Positions 41,981-51,337 are shown, counted from the first letter of the stretch. The stretch is 64,000 nt of DNA from an uncultured Eubacterium sp. (GCA_910584065.1 CAJTZN010000003.1:53964-117963), one strand, 5' to 3'. The notes: generated by a model from the letters alone, not told the origin. Made by a program: numbers and translations.

Positions 41981-42331
41981 TTAATTTCTGCGGATGATAC
42001 CACAGGCTATTTTCTCCCCCGACGAACCGGACGGCTGCGTGTGGAAATCATCCGGCATAGCGTGGACAATGATCACACGACCGAGAACCTCTTTGATATT
42101 GAACCGGCATGTGACTACCGCGCTCCAGCTCGAACCCTCATTTACAAAAATAGGCGGGAGGTCGCCAGCGTGCATAGGATGCTCACAATCCCCCGGATTG
42201 TAGTGCGTACCGGCGTCGGCGAAAGGATCCTCCGCCGTACCCGTACACGACATACCTTCATGAATATGAAAACCCAAAACCGGATAACGGCACTTCCCGC
42301 TTTCATACGGAAATCCGAAAAAGGCAGATAA
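41981..42331 (-). pseudogene. 5'-truncated Cu/Zn superoxide dismutase-like gene
   Basis: The frame encodes GFPYESGKCRYPVLGFHIHE, then PFADAGTHYNPGDC, EHPMHAGDLPPI, VIIVHAMPDDFHTQPSG and EKIACG. Every metal ligand of SodC is present (HIH, HYNP, HPMHAGD, VHAMPDD), as is the Cys pair. But the frame is closed by a TGA just upstream (near 42334) and the first ~50-60 residues of the family are missing. No ATG or ribosome site lies ahead; a TTG at 42277 would start in mid-domain. I read it as a gene whose 5' end was lost at a junction with the kinase gene upstream. A plus-strand ORF over the same bases is a shadow. Confidence 0.75.
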
Positions 42332-42401
42332 TCATATTCATGATTCGAAAGATCGTGCGCCCGCTTTTACTCCGCTTTCCCTTGATTGCTTTGCTCTCAC
42401 A

Positions 42402-43742
42402 TCACCATCCGCTGCATTTTCTCACCGCCTGCACCTGTTCGGCATTCATGATCAGCCGGAATACAAACACTCCCTGTTCATTTTTAAAATCGCATTCCCC
42501 GTGATACTTCTCCGCGGTCCGGATAATACTGGAAACCCCGATGCCGCCTGTAAACTCTGATTTCGGCTTTCCATCCTCAAATTCAGCTTCTATCCGGCAG
42601 GTATTTCGACAGATAATGATCAGCTTGCCTTTCCTGATCTTAAGCATCAGATGGATAAAACACTCCCTTCCTTTCTGATTCTTTTTCTCTTCCATGCAGG
42701 CATAGATCGCATTTTCATAAGCATTGGCTAAAATAGTTACCAGATCAAGGCTTGAGACCTTAACATCTTTTCCAACCTTCACATCCAACGTCACATGAAT
42801 ACCCTCGTTTCTCGCCTTTGATGTATACGCCACCAGAATATTATTGACCGCCGTATTGGCACATATCGTTTCCGGAATATTCTGCGCAATCTCTTCCTCA
42901 TACTCTTTCAGATACTGCAGCAGCTCTTTCCTCTGGCCCCTGCGTGTGAATTCGGCAATGACCGCAATATGGTGTCTGACATCATGACGGATCCGCCGGC
43001 CCGTTTCCACCGACTCTTCCAGCGTTTCTAACTGCCGCTCCAGTAAGCGGTTGTTCATCTGGACCAGCTGGTTTTCCCTTTCATACTCTTTTTCCTTGCC
43101 AACGTGGAGATAAAAACGGAATACCAAAAACTGCAGCGTTCCGATCAGAAGAAAATTCGTTACGATCTGAAAAATACGGGAAAAATTCATGTTCCTGTTC
43201 AGGCTGGGATTCATGATATAACCTATACCGAACAGGCTGCAGATGATCATCGTAATGACACTGACCCTGTCCGTCTCCCGTTCTACATAATCGCCAAATC
43301 CCTCCATATCCTTCCGCATATATTTTTCAAGAAGAAATGCAAACAGGGAGAGCAGGAACAAGCGCATGAACATATCCGCCCATATACTGTGCCCAAAGAA
43401 AAAAATAGCAATTTCTATTGATCCCACAATATATACTGCCATCAGATAAAATACAAATACCAGCTTATAGACCTTCACCCAAACAGAACCTTTACTACAC
43501 CAAAAAGCAAAAAAGGCATATCCCAGATACATCGTATGCGGCCCCACCCTCACATAAAGGGGCTGGTTCGCCACATACCACATACAGGAGATCGCCGTCA
43601 TAGCCACTGCAAAACACGAATAATACAACACCGTCTTTTTTGTGCTAAACCGTGATTCACTTAGGATGGAATACAACAACATCACGCCGGCGAGACTGAT
43701 CACAAACCGGATAAGCGCAATATATACCGAACCGCCTAACAT
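42402..43742 (-). CDS. AgrC-like GHKL sensor histidine kinase
   Basis: The 446-residue product (ATG at 43742, GAGGG ahead; the longer reading covers the promoter) has six or so membrane helices in the first ~225 residues. A coiled linker follows, then an RIRHDVRHHIAVIAEF phospho-acceptor region and a GHKL ATPase domain (LANAYENAIYAC, GGIGVSSI). Such kinases sense peptides or membrane signals and act through LytTR response regulators. Its promoter carries a pair of LytTR-type sites. The only receiver gene nearby (46346-46579) is truncated, so its partner is either elsewhere or lost. Confidence 0.9.
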   Translation of the reverse strand: MLGGSVYIALIRFVISLAGVMLLYSILSESRFSTKKTVLYYSCFAVAMTAISCMWYVANQPLYVRVGPHTMYLGYAFFAFWCSKGSVWVKVYKLVFVFYLMAVYIVGSIEIAIFFFGHSIWADMFMRLFLLSLFAFLLEKYMRKDMEGFGDYVERETDRVSVITMIICSLFGIGYIMNPSLNRNMNFSRIFQIVTNFLLIGTLQFLVFRFYLHVGKEKEYERENQLVQMNNRLLERQLETLEESVETGRRIRHDVRHHIAVIAEFTRRGQRKELLQYLKEYEEEIAQNIPETICANTAVNNILVAYTSKARNEGIHVTLDVKVGKDVKVSSLDLVTILANAYENAIYACMEEKKNQKGRECFIHLMLKIRKGKLIIICRNTCRIEAEFEDGKPKSEFTGGIGVSSIIRTAEKYHGECDFKNEQGVFVFRLIMNAEQVQAVRKCSGW

Positions 43743-43761
43743 TTGGTTTCCCTCATTTCTG

Positions 43762-43844
43762 TATAGTCTTAGACTATATTGTACCACATTCAAAAACATA
43801 TTTGTTCTTTTTGGTACAATTTGCACTTTTAGGGGTACAATTTG
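43762..43844 (-). promoter_or_regulatory. LytTR-type promoter of the AgrC-like kinase: two direct repeats 21 bp apart
   Basis: GGTACAATTTG occurs at 43813-43823 and again at 43834-43844, a 21-base period, i.e. two helical turns, as in AgrA/LytTR operators. They lie just upstream of the -35 position of a promoter with -10 TACAAT (complement of 43778-43783) and no good -35, the arrangement expected for activation. Downstream, TATAGTC-TTA-GACTATA (43762-43778) is a perfect inverted repeat in the early leader. Confidence 0.72.
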
Positions 43845-43962
43845 ACAAGTCCTTTCACATCTCCTTGTGCTGAACACATTTTACGGTATTGTTTCTGCAT
43901 ATTTTCACTAACCGTATTTCATCATCACAGTTCCGTAACCAAATCATAACATACCCTGCCTT

Positions 43963-44947
43963 TTACTCATCTAAGTCTATCAAGCATTCATCTGTGTATC
44001 CGTGCTCTTCCAAGTACTTTTCATATTCTTCCCGTGTTTCAAAATAGTCACTATCTAATATAAATTCATACTCTTCTTCATCTTCCTCATCCTCATCATC
44101 CTCTGAAAAATCAATATCTGATGTTATTTCATAAACCTCCATACAAGAAATCTTTGGCTCCCCCGCCACAGGTAGCAGTAAACCCAAACTCCAAACTCTC
44201 CTTCGGCGCAATATTCTGGTTATACCCTGGATTTTCAATCACGTAATGGTTCAATCCTCCAGACCTGAAATAATCATCCGCAAATTCTGCATTCCAAATT
44301 TTATTAATTTTAAAATTGCATTCAAAAGACATATTCCAATCCTCTATTTTCTTTTCCTGTAGATTTGTTATAATGATCTTACCATCAAACTTGCCGCCCT
44401 CTCGGCGCTGCTTCCTGAATTCCATCTTATATTCTGTTTCCTCCAGCCTGTTAGATAATCCCGTCGTAAACACATACACGGGCATTTCCACTTGTTCAGA
44501 ACATACAACAGTCATTCCAAAAGATACGGAACCGCCGACTGCGATATCCTGATTCGCCTCTGCATTATGTATGGTATATTCGTTATCGATGTGGTCTATG
44601 ATCGTCGCATTCTAGATATTTTCAATTTCATAATTAGCAGGAATGCGGATTTCCCAGTTATCAATCCTCTCGTCTCTCCAATTTTCAAGCGTTACATCCA
44701 CATTGTAGCGATTATCCGAATGGCTGGTAGTCTGATACCGGATTTTTATATCACAAAAATCTTCCGTAGCTGAATTCCAATCCAAATCGTCAACCCAATC
44801 ATCGTCCGGATCACGATCCCCATCCGCGCAGTCCAAGTCCAACTTGTCAACACGTTCTGTTTCTCCCTCCGCACTTACCATTCCATTGACCATACAAAAA
44901 GAAACTATTAATACGATTACCAGTAGATTTTTTACTTTTATCTTCAT
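43963..44947 (-). pseudogene. Pseudogene of a CBM2-like secreted protein (amber codon plus frameshift)
   Basis: It starts with a signal peptide (MKIKVKNLLVIVLIVSFCMV) and follows the plan of its intact neighbour at 45112-46254: an acidic stretch, two CBM2-like beta modules (VDVTLENWRDERIDNWEIRI) and an acidic tail (DYFETREEYEKYLEEHGY). Two lesions break it. TAG near 44612 stands where the paralogue has Trp (KIWNAK versus ENI-stop-NAT), a one-base change from TGG. Later, at a run of five G near 44165, the frame must shift to reach the tail. Without them it would be ~328 residues. It is a recent duplicate in decay. Confidence 0.8.
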
Positions 44948-45111
44948 AAATATCGCTCTCCTCTACACTCTGGCATTTCCTATCGTGGACGCTTATTATC
45001 TTCCCTTACCGGTTTCCCGCACAACGTCTAAAACAAGTCCAATTTAACCATATCGCGAATATCCCAACACAGAAATGATGCATCTGAATACGATACGCAC
45101 CCGTTCCCAGT

Positions 45112-46254
45112 CTACTCTTCCGAATAACGTAAACAATTTATCATCGTCCACAAAAAACTTGACATCACTTTAGCGCTTATTCTTCCCGCAGGATATTTCA
45201 CAGATAATAAAGTACTCTCCGCCGTCAGAAACTCATCCAATTCTCCCTGCAGTTCTTCCTTTTCATATACGAAAAATGTGTATCCATTCTCTTTTAAATA
45301 CTGTTCATATTCCTCATCTGTTTCAAAATCATCTGGATCACAGGCAGGTTCCCAATATTTTGACCAGGGACTATTGGTTTCATATGGATAATGGCCCTCC
45401 TTATAGTCAATCTCTCTCATCTTGTAAAGCGTAAAATTTTCTATTTTCAGATCTCCTTTACATGAAACAGCAAAACTAAACTCCACACTTTGCCCCGGCT
45501 CAATATTCCGGTTATACTTCAAATTGTCAACCTGAACCATACTATGTTCATAAAGACGGATCAATTCTGCATTCTGTATGTCTTCAAACGAATTGATCTT
45601 ATTTGTTACATGATAAGTAAACTTCCAGTCCTCGATCCGTTCTGTACTTGAATTAGTAATTTTGATCGTTGCGTTTACAAGATCACCCTCCCTGCTGTTT
45701 TCCGTGTATTGAACCGAATAATCCTTTTCACCCACCTCTACTTCATCACGGATCAGATAAAAGCCCTGTAAAGGCCCGATCTCGTCTTCATAACAGACAG
45801 TCATGCCAAATGTCACTGTTCCGTCACCTTCTATATTCTGATCTCCGCTGGCATTTTCGACTACAACCCATTCCCCTTCTTTCTTATCTGTGATCTTTGC
45901 ATTCCATATTTTTTCTACCTTCTCGCTCAGTACGATACAAACTGCCCAGTCACTGATCCTGTCACCTGTAATATTCTGTAACGTAACGTCAACATTACCA
46001 CGCCCGCTCCCTTTACTCGTTATACGATACGTAACCTCCAGGGATTCATCTTCCGATAACCCTACATGTTCATCCCCTTCTCCCGCTCCTGCTTCATCTT
46101 CATCCTCGTCCACATCCTCATCTTCCAGATCCTCACCTGAGTCTGCAACTCCAGACTTCCGCTCCGCATTTACCGTAAATCTACACCCGGAAACAGATCC
46201 GCACAAGATAAGCACCGTCACGAGTATCAGCGACAACAACTTCTTTTTTAACAT
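45112..46254 (-). CDS. CBM2-like lipoprotein
   Basis: The 380-residue protein has a lipoprotein signal (LILVTVLILCGSVSGC; Cys ~24 of the precursor, lipobox VSGC), an acidic low-complexity stretch, and two modules resembling family 2 carbohydrate-binding domains (VDVTLQNITGDRISDWAVCI; ATIKITNSSTERIEDWKFTY) with their W and N-rich strands. A C-terminal DPDDFETDEEYEQYLKENGY segment follows. It should be anchored outside the membrane and may bind polysaccharide. The start at 46254 has GGAAGGA ahead. It is the intact paralogue of the pseudogene at 43963-44947. Function is inferred from the module type only. Confidence 0.72.
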   Translation of the reverse strand: MLKKKLLSLILVTVLILCGSVSGCRFTVNAERKSGVADSGEDLEDEDVDEDEDEAGAGEGDEHVGLSEDESLEVTYRITSKGSGRGNVDVTLQNITGDRISDWAVCIVLSEKVEKIWNAKITDKKEGEWVVVENASGDQNIEGDGTVTFGMTVCYEDEIGPLQGFYLIRDEVEVGEKDYSVQYTENSREGDLVNATIKITNSSTERIEDWKFTYHVTNKINSFEDIQNAELIRLYEHSMVQVDNLKYNRNIEPGQSVEFSFAVSCKGDLKIENFTLYKMREIDYKEGHYPYETNSPWSKYWEPACDPDDFETDEEYEQYLKENGYTFFVYEKEELQGELDEFLTAESTLLSVKYPAGRISAKVMSSFLWTMINCLRYSEE

Positions 46255-46293
46255 CTTAACACATCCTTCCTTAACAGTTTCCCACACAAATTT

Positions 46294-46325
46294 CAAGGTG
46301 TGACTATTTTTATAGTCACACCTTG
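46294..46325. terminator. 14-bp perfect hairpin between the truncated regulator and the CBM2-like gene
   Basis: CAAGGTGTGACTAT at 46294-46307 is exactly inverted at 46312-46325 around TTTT. Flanking sequence is T-rich on the plus side only (ATTTT). It may end the minus-strand transcript of the regulator, or be a relic of the event that truncated it. Confidence 0.5.
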
Positions 46326-46345
46326 ATTTTACTTCTTTTTTTCTT

Positions 46346-46579
46346 TTATGTCAAGCCAAAAATGTCCAGCCTCTGTTTTGTCTCAATCCCATTTATCCCC
46401 GGCATCTCGATATCGAGGATCAGAACATCCAACTGGACAGAACTTGACAATACCTCATTCCCATCCTCAAACAATACAAATTCCGCCTGAAATCCCAAAT
46501 CCCCCGCCAGTTCCCCGCAAATCTCCCGTATCTCCCGGCGCGTACTCTCCTCATCATCGCAGATCCCAATGTTGATCAA
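46346..46579 (-). pseudogene. Truncated LytTR-type response regulator (receiver part only)
   Basis: The 77-codon ORF has the start of a receiver domain: CDDEESTRREI with the acidic pair and LDVLILDIEMPGINGIE with the phospho-acceptor Asp. It then departs from the family (KQRLDIFGLT) and stops at ~60% of a receiver. The rest of the receiver and the LytTR DNA-binding domain are absent. It starts with TTG overlapping the stop of the small membrane-protein gene upstream. It was probably the partner of the AgrC-like kinase at 42402-43742. Confidence 0.75.
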
Positions 46580-46914
46580 AACCGCTCCACCATCCTGTCG
46601 TAGTACTCATACAACTGCTGCACCCCGTTCTCCAATATGTAATAATGGCGGATATACGGTATCAGCAGCACAAAAAACAGCAGACAGAGCGCCAGTACCG
46701 CCAGTTCCTGGATAAACAGGTTCACCAGAATCGACATGACCGCCAGCAGTGCAAACAAAACCGTGACGATCAGGTGGATCAGCCTCTCATGCTGGAAAAA
46801 CTGGATCTGCACGAGCATCTCCGCCCGGAACTTCTCCCATCCCCCCTCTGCCGTCTCTTCCCCCTCGGCAATCCGCCTGTAATACTCTAAATAATGTTTC
46901 AATCTCTTTTCCAT
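46576..46914 (-). CDS. Small membrane protein upstream of the regulator remnant
   Basis: The 112-residue product (ATG at 46914, GGAGG six bases ahead) has a charged N-terminal helix (YYRRIAEGEETAEGGWEKF), two adjacent membrane helices (LIHLIVTVLFALLAVMSILV and LAVLALCLLFFVLLIPYI) and a C-terminal cytoplasmic helix. No family name. It overlaps the regulator remnant by four bases and so belonged to that two-component operon. Confidence 0.65.
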   Translation of the reverse strand: MEKRLKHYLEYYRRIAEGEETAEGGWEKFRAEMLVQIQFFQHERLIHLIVTVLFALLAVMSILVNLFIQELAVLALCLLFFVLLIPYIRHYYILENGVQQLYEYYDRMVERF

Positions 46915-47002
46915 TTTCATCCTCCATTCCTTTAACTGCCCGAAACCAAACATGACATACACGATCATGCCCGCCCGCGCGCAAACATATATTTTCTTCG
47001 TG

Positions 47003-48238
47003 TCATATTGTGATCAGCTGCCTCTTATACTCGTCTGGCAGCCGTTTCCCGCTCGCCGCCATCACCGTCCCCCGGTAAATATCCGACGCGCGTATATCCT
47101 GCTCCAGCTTTCGCCGTCCTTCCGCATCCAGCCGCTCCCTGTCTCTCGACACTCTGGCGACCACGACCGTCTCCCCCGCGTCCCCCGCGCGTCCCAGACA
47201 CCCGGCTGCCTCATTTCTCATACCGAGGAGCCGGATATACGGGAGCCGCCGTTCGCGCTCTGTCGATTTCTCCACGCCGAGCAACACCTGGAACACACAC
47301 CGGCAGATGCGCGTCATTGTCATGTGCTTCGCCTTGCACCGCGACACGAAATCCGCAAACGAAACCGACTCGTACAGGCACGCCCGGAACCGGCCGGCAA
47401 TTTCCGCCGAAACGTCCTTAATCTGTTCCAGTTCGTCCCAATGGCTGCGAATCGCGTACGAACACGCCGCCCAAAATGGCTCCGGATCCAAAAAACACCC
47501 GTACGAGGCGGCGTATTCGGCAAAAATCCCGCGCGCGCGCTCCGGTATCCCTGAAAAATCGCCTCCTGACATATTGTCCCGGATCGCCGTCGCCGACAAA
47601 AATCCATCGCCGCCCGCTCCCCGCTCATGGTACCCCATTCCCGCGCGCCGGACCGCCACCGGCTCCATGCGGGAATGCAAAAGTTCGGCCGCTTTGATAT
47701 ACTCCATGCCTAACAGATTGTTGGGGGCAAATAAATCCGACTTCCCACACAAACACTCCGACCAACTCCCCTGCCGCACGGCCTTCCAAAACGCCGCCTC
47801 CCGCGCGGCCGGGTATGACATGCCTGATCTCACGAGGCGCGCAAGCTCTGCCTCAAACGGCGCAAGATCCCCTGAAGCCCCGGCAAGAAAGCGGCCCGCC
47901 TCTTCCAAAACCGCTACATCCCCGCTCTCGCTGCCAAAACAAAAGAAATCCACAAAGGAAAGCGACTCCAGCGCCAGGATCCCGCCATACGCGAAATCTT
48001 GCGCGCTCGAGATCCCATACCTAACCGGAAGTTCAAACACCAGATCCGCGCCCTCCAAAAGCGCCATGCGCGCGCGGGTGTACTTATCCACGACAGCCGG
48101 CGCACCGCGCTGGACGAAATCGCCGTTCATCACCGCAACGACCGTATCGGCGCCCGTTATCTCCCTCACTTTCCGGATCATGTACTTGTGCCCCTCATGA
48201 AATGGATTATATTCGCAAATAATTCCCGCCACCGCCAT
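47003..48238 (-). CDS. tmcAL: tRNA(Met) cytidine acetate ligase TmcAL
   Basis: The 411-residue protein begins VAGIICEYNPFHEGHKYMI, with the HxGH nucleotidyl-transferase motif (HEGH), followed by VVAVMNGDFVQRGAPAVVDK, the mark of the YlbM/TmcAL (DUF795) family. It activates acetate with ATP and acetylates the wobble cytidine 34 of elongator tRNA-Met in the cytoplasm. Length is usual for the family. The gene is clearly more GC-rich than the sequences to its left, consistent with core origin. No partner gene is adjacent on its strand. Confidence 0.94.
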   Translation of the reverse strand: MAVAGIICEYNPFHEGHKYMIRKVREITGADTVVAVMNGDFVQRGAPAVVDKYTRARMALLEGADLVFELPVRYGISSAQDFAYGGILALESLSFVDFFCFGSESGDVAVLEEAGRFLAGASGDLAPFEAELARLVRSGMSYPAAREAAFWKAVRQGSWSECLCGKSDLFAPNNLLGMEYIKAAELLHSRMEPVAVRRAGMGYHERGAGGDGFLSATAIRDNMSGGDFSGIPERARGIFAEYAASYGCFLDPEPFWAACSYAIRSHWDELEQIKDVSAEIAGRFRACLYESVSFADFVSRCKAKHMTMTRICRCVFQVLLGVEKSTERERRLPYIRLLGMRNEAAGCLGRAGDAGETVVVARVSRDRERLDAEGRRKLEQDIRASDIYRGTVMAASGKRLPDEYKRQLITI

Positions 48239-48370
48239 AACTCGGATCCCGCCTTTCCACTTTCATTACCTTCTGAATAAAATCACATAAACCACTTTAC
48301 AAATCATTGATTTTATGATACCATTTATACACCAAATAGGCAACCGTCTCTCCCGATGGGAGGGATTATC

Positions 48371-49159
48371 ATGAAGCACTTATTACGCAGCTTTATTCAC
48401 TTATATCTGGTACTTCTTATCGTTCTGAGCAGTTTCTGTTCATTCAGCCGCCCGGCACAGGGCGCAGCGAGAAAAACACCAGTATTTATCATCTTGACAA
48501 ACTACAGCAAAACGCTGGACATCGGAAAGGAATTTTATGTTGGGGCCATTGTATCCAACGGCGCATCCCCGAAATGGAGAAGCAGCAATTCCAAAGTCGC
48601 GTCCGTAAACACGTACGGTCTGGTCACTGCGAAGAAAAACGGAAAAGCAAAGATCACGGCAAAAGTATCCGGCGCGGAAGCAAGCTGTACCGTCACCGTA
48701 AACAAAACGAGGATCCAGCTAAGCCAGTCCTCGCTATCTTTAGAACACGGGGAAACCGCGCGTCTGAAAGCGACGGCATCCAACGGTTCCCAGATTCAGT
48801 TCAAATCCAAAAAAACAAGCGTGGCCACCGTATCCGAAAACGGAACGGTCTGCGGTGAAAAACCGGGAAGCACTTACATTACCGTAACGGCCGATCACAC
48901 AAAGGCGACCTGCCGCGTGAAGGTAAAAAAACCGACGATCACACTGAGCCACACAAAAGTCACGTTATCCCCCGACTCCGAATTTACGCTGCAGGCCAAG
49001 ATCTCTTCGGGACTCAGCCCTCAGTGGAAATCGAGTAAATCCAGCGTCGCCTCAGTAGACGACAACGGACGGATCTACGCCAACAAAGCGGGGACAGCCC
49101 GCATCAGCGTAAAGCTGGACGGGGTAACGAAATACTGTACCGTAAAAGTAACCAAATAA
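48371..49159 (+). CDS. Secreted protein with three bacterial Ig-like (Big_2) domains
   Basis: The 262-residue product (ATG at 48371, GGGAGG ahead) has a signal peptide (residues 1-31, cleavage likely after QGA). It then has three Big_2 repeats of ~75 residues, each with WRSSNSKVASVNTYGLVTAK or a close version (KSKKTSVATVSENG; WKSSKSSVASVDDNG) and a closing CTVTV strand. Such domains build cell-surface stalks and adhesins. No anchor or catalytic domain is present, so it is either secreted or attached by the repeats. Confidence 0.87.
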   Translation: MKHLLRSFIHLYLVLLIVLSSFCSFSRPAQGAARKTPVFIILTNYSKTLDIGKEFYVGAIVSNGASPKWRSSNSKVASVNTYGLVTAKKNGKAKITAKVSGAEASCTVTVNKTRIQLSQSSLSLEHGETARLKATASNGSQIQFKSKKTSVATVSENGTVCGEKPGSTYITVTADHTKATCRVKVKKPTITLSHTKVTLSPDSEFTLQAKISSGLSPQWKSSKSSVASVDDNGRIYANKAGTARISVKLDGVTKYCTVKVTK

Positions 49160-49216
49160 ACTAAACATGTCAAAAGCAGGCAAATAATACGAAATATCAG
49201 GGGAGGGCACGGCTGC

Positions 49217-51337
49217 CTATTTGATCATAAAATGCTTACCCGTATCGTACACTTCCCCGTCATAGCGGATCCATAACTCATACCTGCCTGCCGGCAGCGT
49301 TTCCACCGTGGCCGCGACATAATAAACCTTACTCGCGAATACTTCCGATTTTTGCACGGTATCCGTAAAATCACGTTCCCACAGTTCATCCCCTTTAAAG
49401 TACACCTTTTCCACTTTGTGATCCTTTGCCCGGATACAGATCAGATCATCCATATAGCAAAAATCCATCTCTTTGCGCATCTGTAAACTAAGGTGCTTTA
49501 CAGCGCCTTGGTGCTTAACAGCACCTTGTTGTTTAACAGTGCCTTGATGCCTAACATCACCCTGCCGTCCGGCATCGCCGCCCGGCTCCGCCTCACTTCC
49601 CAGCACCTCCACGCTCTCCACCTTCACCGGCGGCTCCAGGTGCCCCTTGCGGTATGGCTGACTGATCGACAGGACCTCCTCCATCCCGCCCCCGCTCACG
49701 TCAAACGGATAGGCCTTGAAAAAACCGTCCCGCGTCAGATACCGGTTCACCTCTTCCCCCGTATCAAAATCCCACTCGTACATGATCGCCTTATCCCCCT
49801 GACCCGCGGAGCAGGCGGCACCCGCCATACTAAACACGCGGCGGCTGTCCCTGTCAAACCAGACATTGGAACGGGTCGGCGAAAGCGCGCACGGAAATAC
49901 CTTCGTCGTCTCCACCGTGAAATTTTCTTCATCCACCTTATAAAAACAGGCAAACGAATCTGTCTTCCCATCAAACCAGGAAACCTTCCGCTTCGTATTA
50001 CAATGATTGTCAAACAGCATGATCTCGATCACATGCTCCTGCCCTTGTTTCATCAGCCCGGTATCGACGATCTCCACGGCGTGCTGCTGGAGAAAATAGT
50101 GGAAATCCTCACCGACCGGACGCAGTACCCGGTCTGCCAGTTCCGTGCCGGCGTACACTTCCGGATGCGTCATGAGCCAGACGATCTTCTCTTCTTTTAG
50201 ATCAAACTTAACGACCGTGGACACATTCCGCAGCGAGAGTATGAGATGCCGCTCATCCTGACAATAGATGCGGTTCAGGTGCGCCCAATCATATTTTGTC
50301 TGAAGCTCTTTCGGAAAATAGTCGCCGAGATTATACATATGAACCGTCTCACCCCGGCTCCGGTCATACGCCAGCATCGTCCCCTCCATCAACTTCTCTT
50401 CCAGGGAACTCGTCGCGCCCAGTATGATATTACCTTCTGTTCCATCCTGCGCCACCGCCCAGTGATGCACGCCTTCCTTCACATAGTACGTTTCGCGCAC
50501 CCGGCCCAGATAATCCATATCATACAAAACGAGTGCGTGCGGATTATTGTACGTAGGACGGTTAATATTCCGGTCGGTGAAAAGGAACCGTCCATCCGGC
50601 AGAGGATAAACCCCGTACTGTCGAGGCGTTCTTGATAGCAGAAAGCGGATATCGCCATTCACATCAAACGCATACGTACTGCTGCTGTACCCGCCGGTCA
50701 CAAATACAAACGGCATCGCGGTATTTTCGTCTTTCCTCACCGACTCCACCATCGTCTCCAGCCTTTTCATCGCCGGGACCGGAATAATGACGTCCCGTTC
50801 TGCCGCGGGTTTCCCGTTTTCGTCCAGCAGCTCGAGATGCACCGTATTTTCCCATGCGGCGTACAGGCCAAACACAGGAACCCTGTGCCGCGTGGTATAG
50901 CGGGTCAGCGTCTGCGTAAAAGAACTACCCGGCGTTTTTCCCCTGACGGTATAGCGCACACGGTACTTTTCTTCCGTTTCAAACAAGATCAGGCAGCAAA
51001 GCGGCGACAGCCCGTACGGATTGCGGATCGCGAGCACCGAATCAAACGTAAAAGGAAACTGGTCCAACAGCGATTCAATCGCCTGCTCTCTCTGCCACGT
51101 ATCGACCGGCCTGACCCACCATCTGCCAAGATTCGTGCGCGTGATCTTCTGTGGAAATGCCTGTGCCAGTTTTTTGTCCGCACGAACCCGGTAACGCAGC
51201 CATCTCCCGTCGCGCACAACATCCTTATTCCTTTTCTGTCTGGCGCGGATCCGGGGACCAACCGGCTCAAACCGCGCAGCCAGACTATATAAACCATCAA
51301 CTCCCCTTTGCTTCACTTTCGATAAAAAGACTCTCAT
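49217..51337 (-). CDS. Arylsulfotransferase (ASST)-family protein with complete catalytic set
   Basis: From the ATG at 51337 (GAGGT ahead) the product is 706 residues. An N-terminal region (1-200) is followed by a beta-propeller with the ASST catalytic pattern: HH at 291-292, His353-x-Asn355 (DWAHLNRIY), Arg370 (LSLRNVSTVVKFD) and His419 (QQHAVEI). These correspond in order to His252, His356, Asn358, Arg374 and His436 of E. coli AssT. Known ASSTs move sulfate from one phenol to another through a sulfo-histidine. This one has no signal peptide, so it would act in the cytoplasm, unlike AssT. A six-residue repeat (VKHQGA) lies near the C-terminus. It is divergent from the M14 peptidase and near the cysDNC operon. 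Confidence 0.82.
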   Translation of the reverse strand: MRVFLSKVKQRGVDGLYSLAARFEPVGPRIRARQKRNKDVVRDGRWLRYRVRADKKLAQAFPQKITRTNLGRWWVRPVDTWQREQAIESLLDQFPFTFDSVLAIRNPYGLSPLCCLILFETEEKYRVRYTVRGKTPGSSFTQTLTRYTTRHRVPVFGLYAAWENTVHLELLDENGKPAAERDVIIPVPAMKRLETMVESVRKDENTAMPFVFVTGGYSSSTYAFDVNGDIRFLLSRTPRQYGVYPLPDGRFLFTDRNINRPTYNNPHALVLYDMDYLGRVRETYYVKEGVHHWAVAQDGTEGNIILGATSSLEEKLMEGTMLAYDRSRGETVHMYNLGDYFPKELQTKYDWAHLNRIYCQDERHLILSLRNVSTVVKFDLKEEKIVWLMTHPEVYAGTELADRVLRPVGEDFHYFLQQHAVEIVDTGLMKQGQEHVIEIMLFDNHCNTKRKVSWFDGKTDSFACFYKVDEENFTVETTKVFPCALSPTRSNVWFDRDSRRVFSMAGAACSAGQGDKAIMYEWDFDTGEEVNRYLTRDGFFKAYPFDVSGGGMEEVLSISQPYRKGHLEPPVKVESVEVLGSEAEPGGDAGRQGDVRHQGTVKQQGAVKHQGAVKHLSLQMRKEMDFCYMDDLICIRAKDHKVEKVYFKGDELWERDFTDTVQKSEVFASKVYYVAATVETLPAGRYELWIRYDGEVYDTGKHFMIK
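49491..49562. repeat. 18-bp tandem repeat inside the ASST gene
   Basis: Four imperfect copies of an 18-base unit (consensus GGTGCTTAACAGCACCTT or its phase) encode the KHQGAV/KQQGTV series in a linker of the ASST-family protein. The unit keeps frame, so copy number can change without breaking the protein. Confidence 0.7.

Noticed and set aside
41951..42331. Plus-strand 126-codon ORF as a gene
   Set aside because: The opposite strand encodes an unmistakable Cu/Zn SOD sequence over the same bases, so the plus ORF is a shadow.
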